From NCBI RefSeq assembly GCF_023716865.1, contig NZ_CP092417.1, forward strand, positions 7,114,501 to 7,178,500: 64,000 bases of DNA, in the 5' to 3' direction. Both the position numbers and the translations under genes were made by a program. The notes under the pieces are model-generated. The model saw nothing but the letters and a program-made list of their open reading frames with translations. It ran no database searches and had not been told where the DNA came from. The DNA is from Endozoicomonas sp. SCSIO W0465 (lineage in GTDB: Bacteria > Pseudomonadota > Gammaproteobacteria > Pseudomonadales > Endozoicomonadaceae). This document shows positions 62,215 to 64,000 of this stretch, piece after piece. Position 1 is the stretch's first letter; the number at the start of each line of letters is the position of its first letter.

Positions 62215-62640
62215 ATGAAGCTTTTTATGAAGATGAAAGTTGCCATAAAAAGAGCGCCGTTGGGTCTGGCTTTCTTCCCCTTGTTGCTCGTTGGCTGTGC
62301 GACTCATAGTCCGGAGGGTTCAGAGCCGTCAACGGTCAGTTCCCACTCGTCCGGCAACCAGAAAGCCCTTGTATTTACCAATGAAGCCATTAAGAAAATT
62401 CCAAAGCACCTGCGCCCTGAAGCCCTGGAAAGCAGGGATGACACATCGGTAGTGATTCGTGCCGGTGATTCCAGAACCTATAAAGAGTACCGGGTTGGTG
62501 GCCAGCTTTATGCCATTCAGGTTATTCCTAAAATAGGTAAGCCGTATTACCTGATTGCCTCAGATAATGAAGGTAACCCGATTGATCCAACAAAACGAAC
62601 CTTGCTAGTGCCCTCATGGACCATTTTTGAGTGGCACTGA
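62215..62640 (+). CDS. DUF2782-family lipoprotein
   Basis: The 141-aa product starts at ATG 62215, chosen for the TGAGG ribosome site; the open frame reaches back to 62164. A lipoprotein signal is clear (LGLAFFPLLLVGC with Cys in the lipobox). The mature part ends in the DUF2782 module (YRVGGQLYAIQVIPKIGKPY, YLIASDNEGNPIDP, LLVPSWTIFEWH). The order polA / DUF2782 / thrB is also that of Pseudomonas. The function is unknown in all members. Confidence 0.85.
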   Translation: MKLFMKMKVAIKRAPLGLAFFPLLLVGCATHSPEGSEPSTVSSHSSGNQKALVFTNEAIKKIPKHLRPEALESRDDTSVVIRAGDSRTYKEYRVGGQLYAIQVIPKIGKPYYLIASDNEGNPIDPTKRTLLVPSWTIFEWH

Positions 62641-62685
62641 GTAACTAAAGAACTATAGATCCAACCATCCTGAAAAAGGGACTTC

Positions 62686-63675
62686 ATGTCTGTTTATACC
62701 CATTTAACACAACAGGATATCGAGCAACTTCTGACTCGTTATGATATTGGCAACTTGACGTCGTTCCAGGGTATCGAAAGCGGAGTTGAGAATACTAATT
62801 ACTTCCTGGATATTGACGATCAGGGTCATCTACAGCGTTATGTGTTAACGCTCTTTGAGTACCTGCCAGCCGAGACATTGCCGTTTTTCATTAACTATAC
62901 CGATGAACTTAACGCTTTCGGCTTGCCTGTGCCCAACCCAATTCGAGATAAGGATGGCGTTGCCCTTCAGTCAGTGAAAGAAAAACCGACCCTTATCGTG
63001 CATTGCTTTGCGGGGCAGCACCCTGACGCCAGAAACCTCTCTCTGGAACAATGTCAACAGATTGGGACGATGCTGGCAAAAATTCACATCGCAGGGCAAA
63101 AATCTTCCCTTTATCAGGAAAATCAGCGTGGACTTAACTGGCTAAACGACCAGCAAAAAAGACTTGTCACTTTACTCGATCAGGATAATGCCAGCTACAT
63201 GACGGAGCAATGGCAAAGCCTGTCAAATGCGCTGAAAGCGTTTGATAAACTGCCAACAGGGCTTATCCATGGAGACCTGTTTCATAATAATGTACTTTTT
63301 GACCAGGGCAGAATCTCAGCCGTCATCGACTTCTATCAGGCCTGCAATGACTGGTTGATCTATGACCTGGCGGTTACTGTAAACGACTGGTGTATTATGG
63401 GTAATCTTGAGCTGAACCATCAGCGTGTAAAAGTACTAACGGGGGCCTATGCACAGGTTCGTTCTTTTACTGAAGAAGAAAGAAAAGCCTGGCCAATCAT
63501 GTTGCGACTGGCCGCATTCCGTTTCTGGGTTTCCCGGCTGATTACTTTTGTATATCCGGAAACTCGAGCAGGCAATGAGCAGAAGGAAAACCTTCTGCGT
63601 CATTTTCTTGATCCAAATGAATTCAGGTATATGCTGAGAAAACGAACAGAAGTTATCCAAGCAGAATTATTTTAA
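62686..63675 (+). CDS. thrB: Homoserine kinase (ThrB type II, APH fold)
   Basis: The 329-aa enzyme phosphorylates homoserine in threonine synthesis. It belongs to the aminoglycoside-phosphotransferase-like type used by Pseudomonas, not the GHMP type of E. coli. Landmarks are FQGIESGVENTNYFLDID, the catalytic loop GLIHGDLFHNNVLFD, and VIDFYQACNDWLIYDLAVTV with the metal-binding Asp. A GGGAC region precedes the ATG. It probably forms an operon with the DUF2782 gene, 45 bp upstream. Confidence 0.93.
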   Translation: MSVYTHLTQQDIEQLLTRYDIGNLTSFQGIESGVENTNYFLDIDDQGHLQRYVLTLFEYLPAETLPFFINYTDELNAFGLPVPNPIRDKDGVALQSVKEKPTLIVHCFAGQHPDARNLSLEQCQQIGTMLAKIHIAGQKSSLYQENQRGLNWLNDQQKRLVTLLDQDNASYMTEQWQSLSNALKAFDKLPTGLIHGDLFHNNVLFDQGRISAVIDFYQACNDWLIYDLAVTVNDWCIMGNLELNHQRVKVLTGAYAQVRSFTEEERKAWPIMLRLAAFRFWVSRLITFVYPETRAGNEQKENLLRHFLDPNEFRYMLRKRTEVIQAELF

Positions 63676-63933
63676 TTAGCCGTTATCCGCTGAATCACTA
63701 TTTACGTTTTCTAGAGCCAGTTCATCAATCGATTCTTCAAAAATTATCAGATCGGTGATGGCTTTAATAATATTTCCCTCTAAGCCCAACGGTGCAGCTT
63801 TAATATCCAATGCCAATTCCCTTTCTCTCATTAAAAGATCTATTCTTTCTTCTTGACTGATAGTTGTCTCATTTCTAAGTTCAACTATTTTCAATAATTC
63901 CTGCTTTTTGTATCCCGGTTTTTTTAGTTCCAC
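63676..63933 (-). CDS. Small protein of unknown function
   Basis: The 85-aa product is charged and helical (NETTISQEERIDLLMREREL), with an acidic C-terminus. Its stop abuts the thrB stop in convergent orientation. No family is recognised. An IS66-like fragment lies 12 bp upstream of its start. Confidence 0.4.
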   Translation of the reverse strand: MELKKPGYKKQELLKIVELRNETTISQEERIDLLMRERELALDIKAAPLGLEGNIIKAITDLIIFEESIDELALENVNSDSADNG

Positions 63934-63945
63934 GTAACCACTACA

Positions 63946-63976
63946 AGTAACCTGATTGAGGAGGCTTCACGTCATC
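63946..63976 (+). repeat. 31-bp orphan copy of the IS66 tnpC 3' end
   Basis: AGTAACCTGATTGAGGAGGC and the next 11 bases are identical to the C-terminal coding end (SNLIEEASRH) of the IS66 transposase at 6247-7905, with unrelated sequence on both sides. It is either the scar of a lost copy or a short capture. The sequence up to the window edge shows nothing else. Confidence 0.6.
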
Positions 63977-64000
63977 AATCATACACATTAATATTACCCA

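Overview
The window looks like a chromosomal segment of a marine, host-associated gammaproteobacterium, most likely an Endozoicomonas-like member of the Oceanospirillales. That is inference. It rests on the core gene order (ppx / trxA-rho-ubiD-fre, polA / DUF2782-thrB, rpmB-rpmG), the E. coli-type dimeric Cdd, UvrD and UbiF, a very heavy insertion-sequence load, and several genes of the kind seen in symbionts. No rRNA, tRNA or CRISPR array was recognised.

Layout. (1) 1-16.2 kb is a defence locus: a divergent WYL-domain regulator (cut by the window edge), then hsdM, hsdS, a DUF4917 protein with Sir2-like motifs, and hsdR. Elements of five types have broken it: an IS4/IS701-type element at the end of hsdM; an ISNCY-like element carrying a nested IS66, plus an IS3 element, in hsdS; and an IS4 element in the DUF4917 gene. 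Most target-site duplications are readable, so the ancestral operon can be rebuilt. (2) 16.3-22 kb: an IS1595-type element, uvrD, murI and cdd. (3) 22-28 kb: accessory ground with a good Fur-box match, an IS66 inside an IS66 relic, a protein with eleven near-identical 45-residue repeats, and a decayed ExbB/TonB system. (4) 28-45 kb: housekeeping genes ubiF, endA, parC, a TetR regulator, fre, ubiD, rho, trxA, ppx, a Na/Pi transporter and an H-NS-like protein. (5) 44-54 kb: yegQ broken by a MITE, a small membrane protein with two PPxY motifs, an ADP-ribosylglycohydrolase, rpmB/rpmG, and the very large NAD-glutamate dehydrogenase gene with one frameshift. (6) 54.7-59.4 kb: a nested stack of mobile elements (IS1182 containing a MITE and an ISNCY-like copy, which contains an IS1595). 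It sits exactly at the polA stop codon. (7) polA, a DUF2782 lipoprotein, thrB and an unknown gene close the window.

Two non-autonomous element families are visible. MITE-A (three copies of exactly 160 bp) and MITE-B (159 bp) share terminal sequences with the IS1595 element at 55.4-56.4 kb and all make 8-bp target duplications. MITE-C (191 bp) shares termini and a 6-bp target (TAGCTA) with the ISNCY-like element. These small elements have split yegQ and supplied new C-terminal tails to UbiF and to the PPxY protein.

The strongest candidates for something new are the Sir2-like DUF4917 gene inside a type I restriction operon under a WYL regulator, the eleven-repeat protein, and the PPxY membrane protein.
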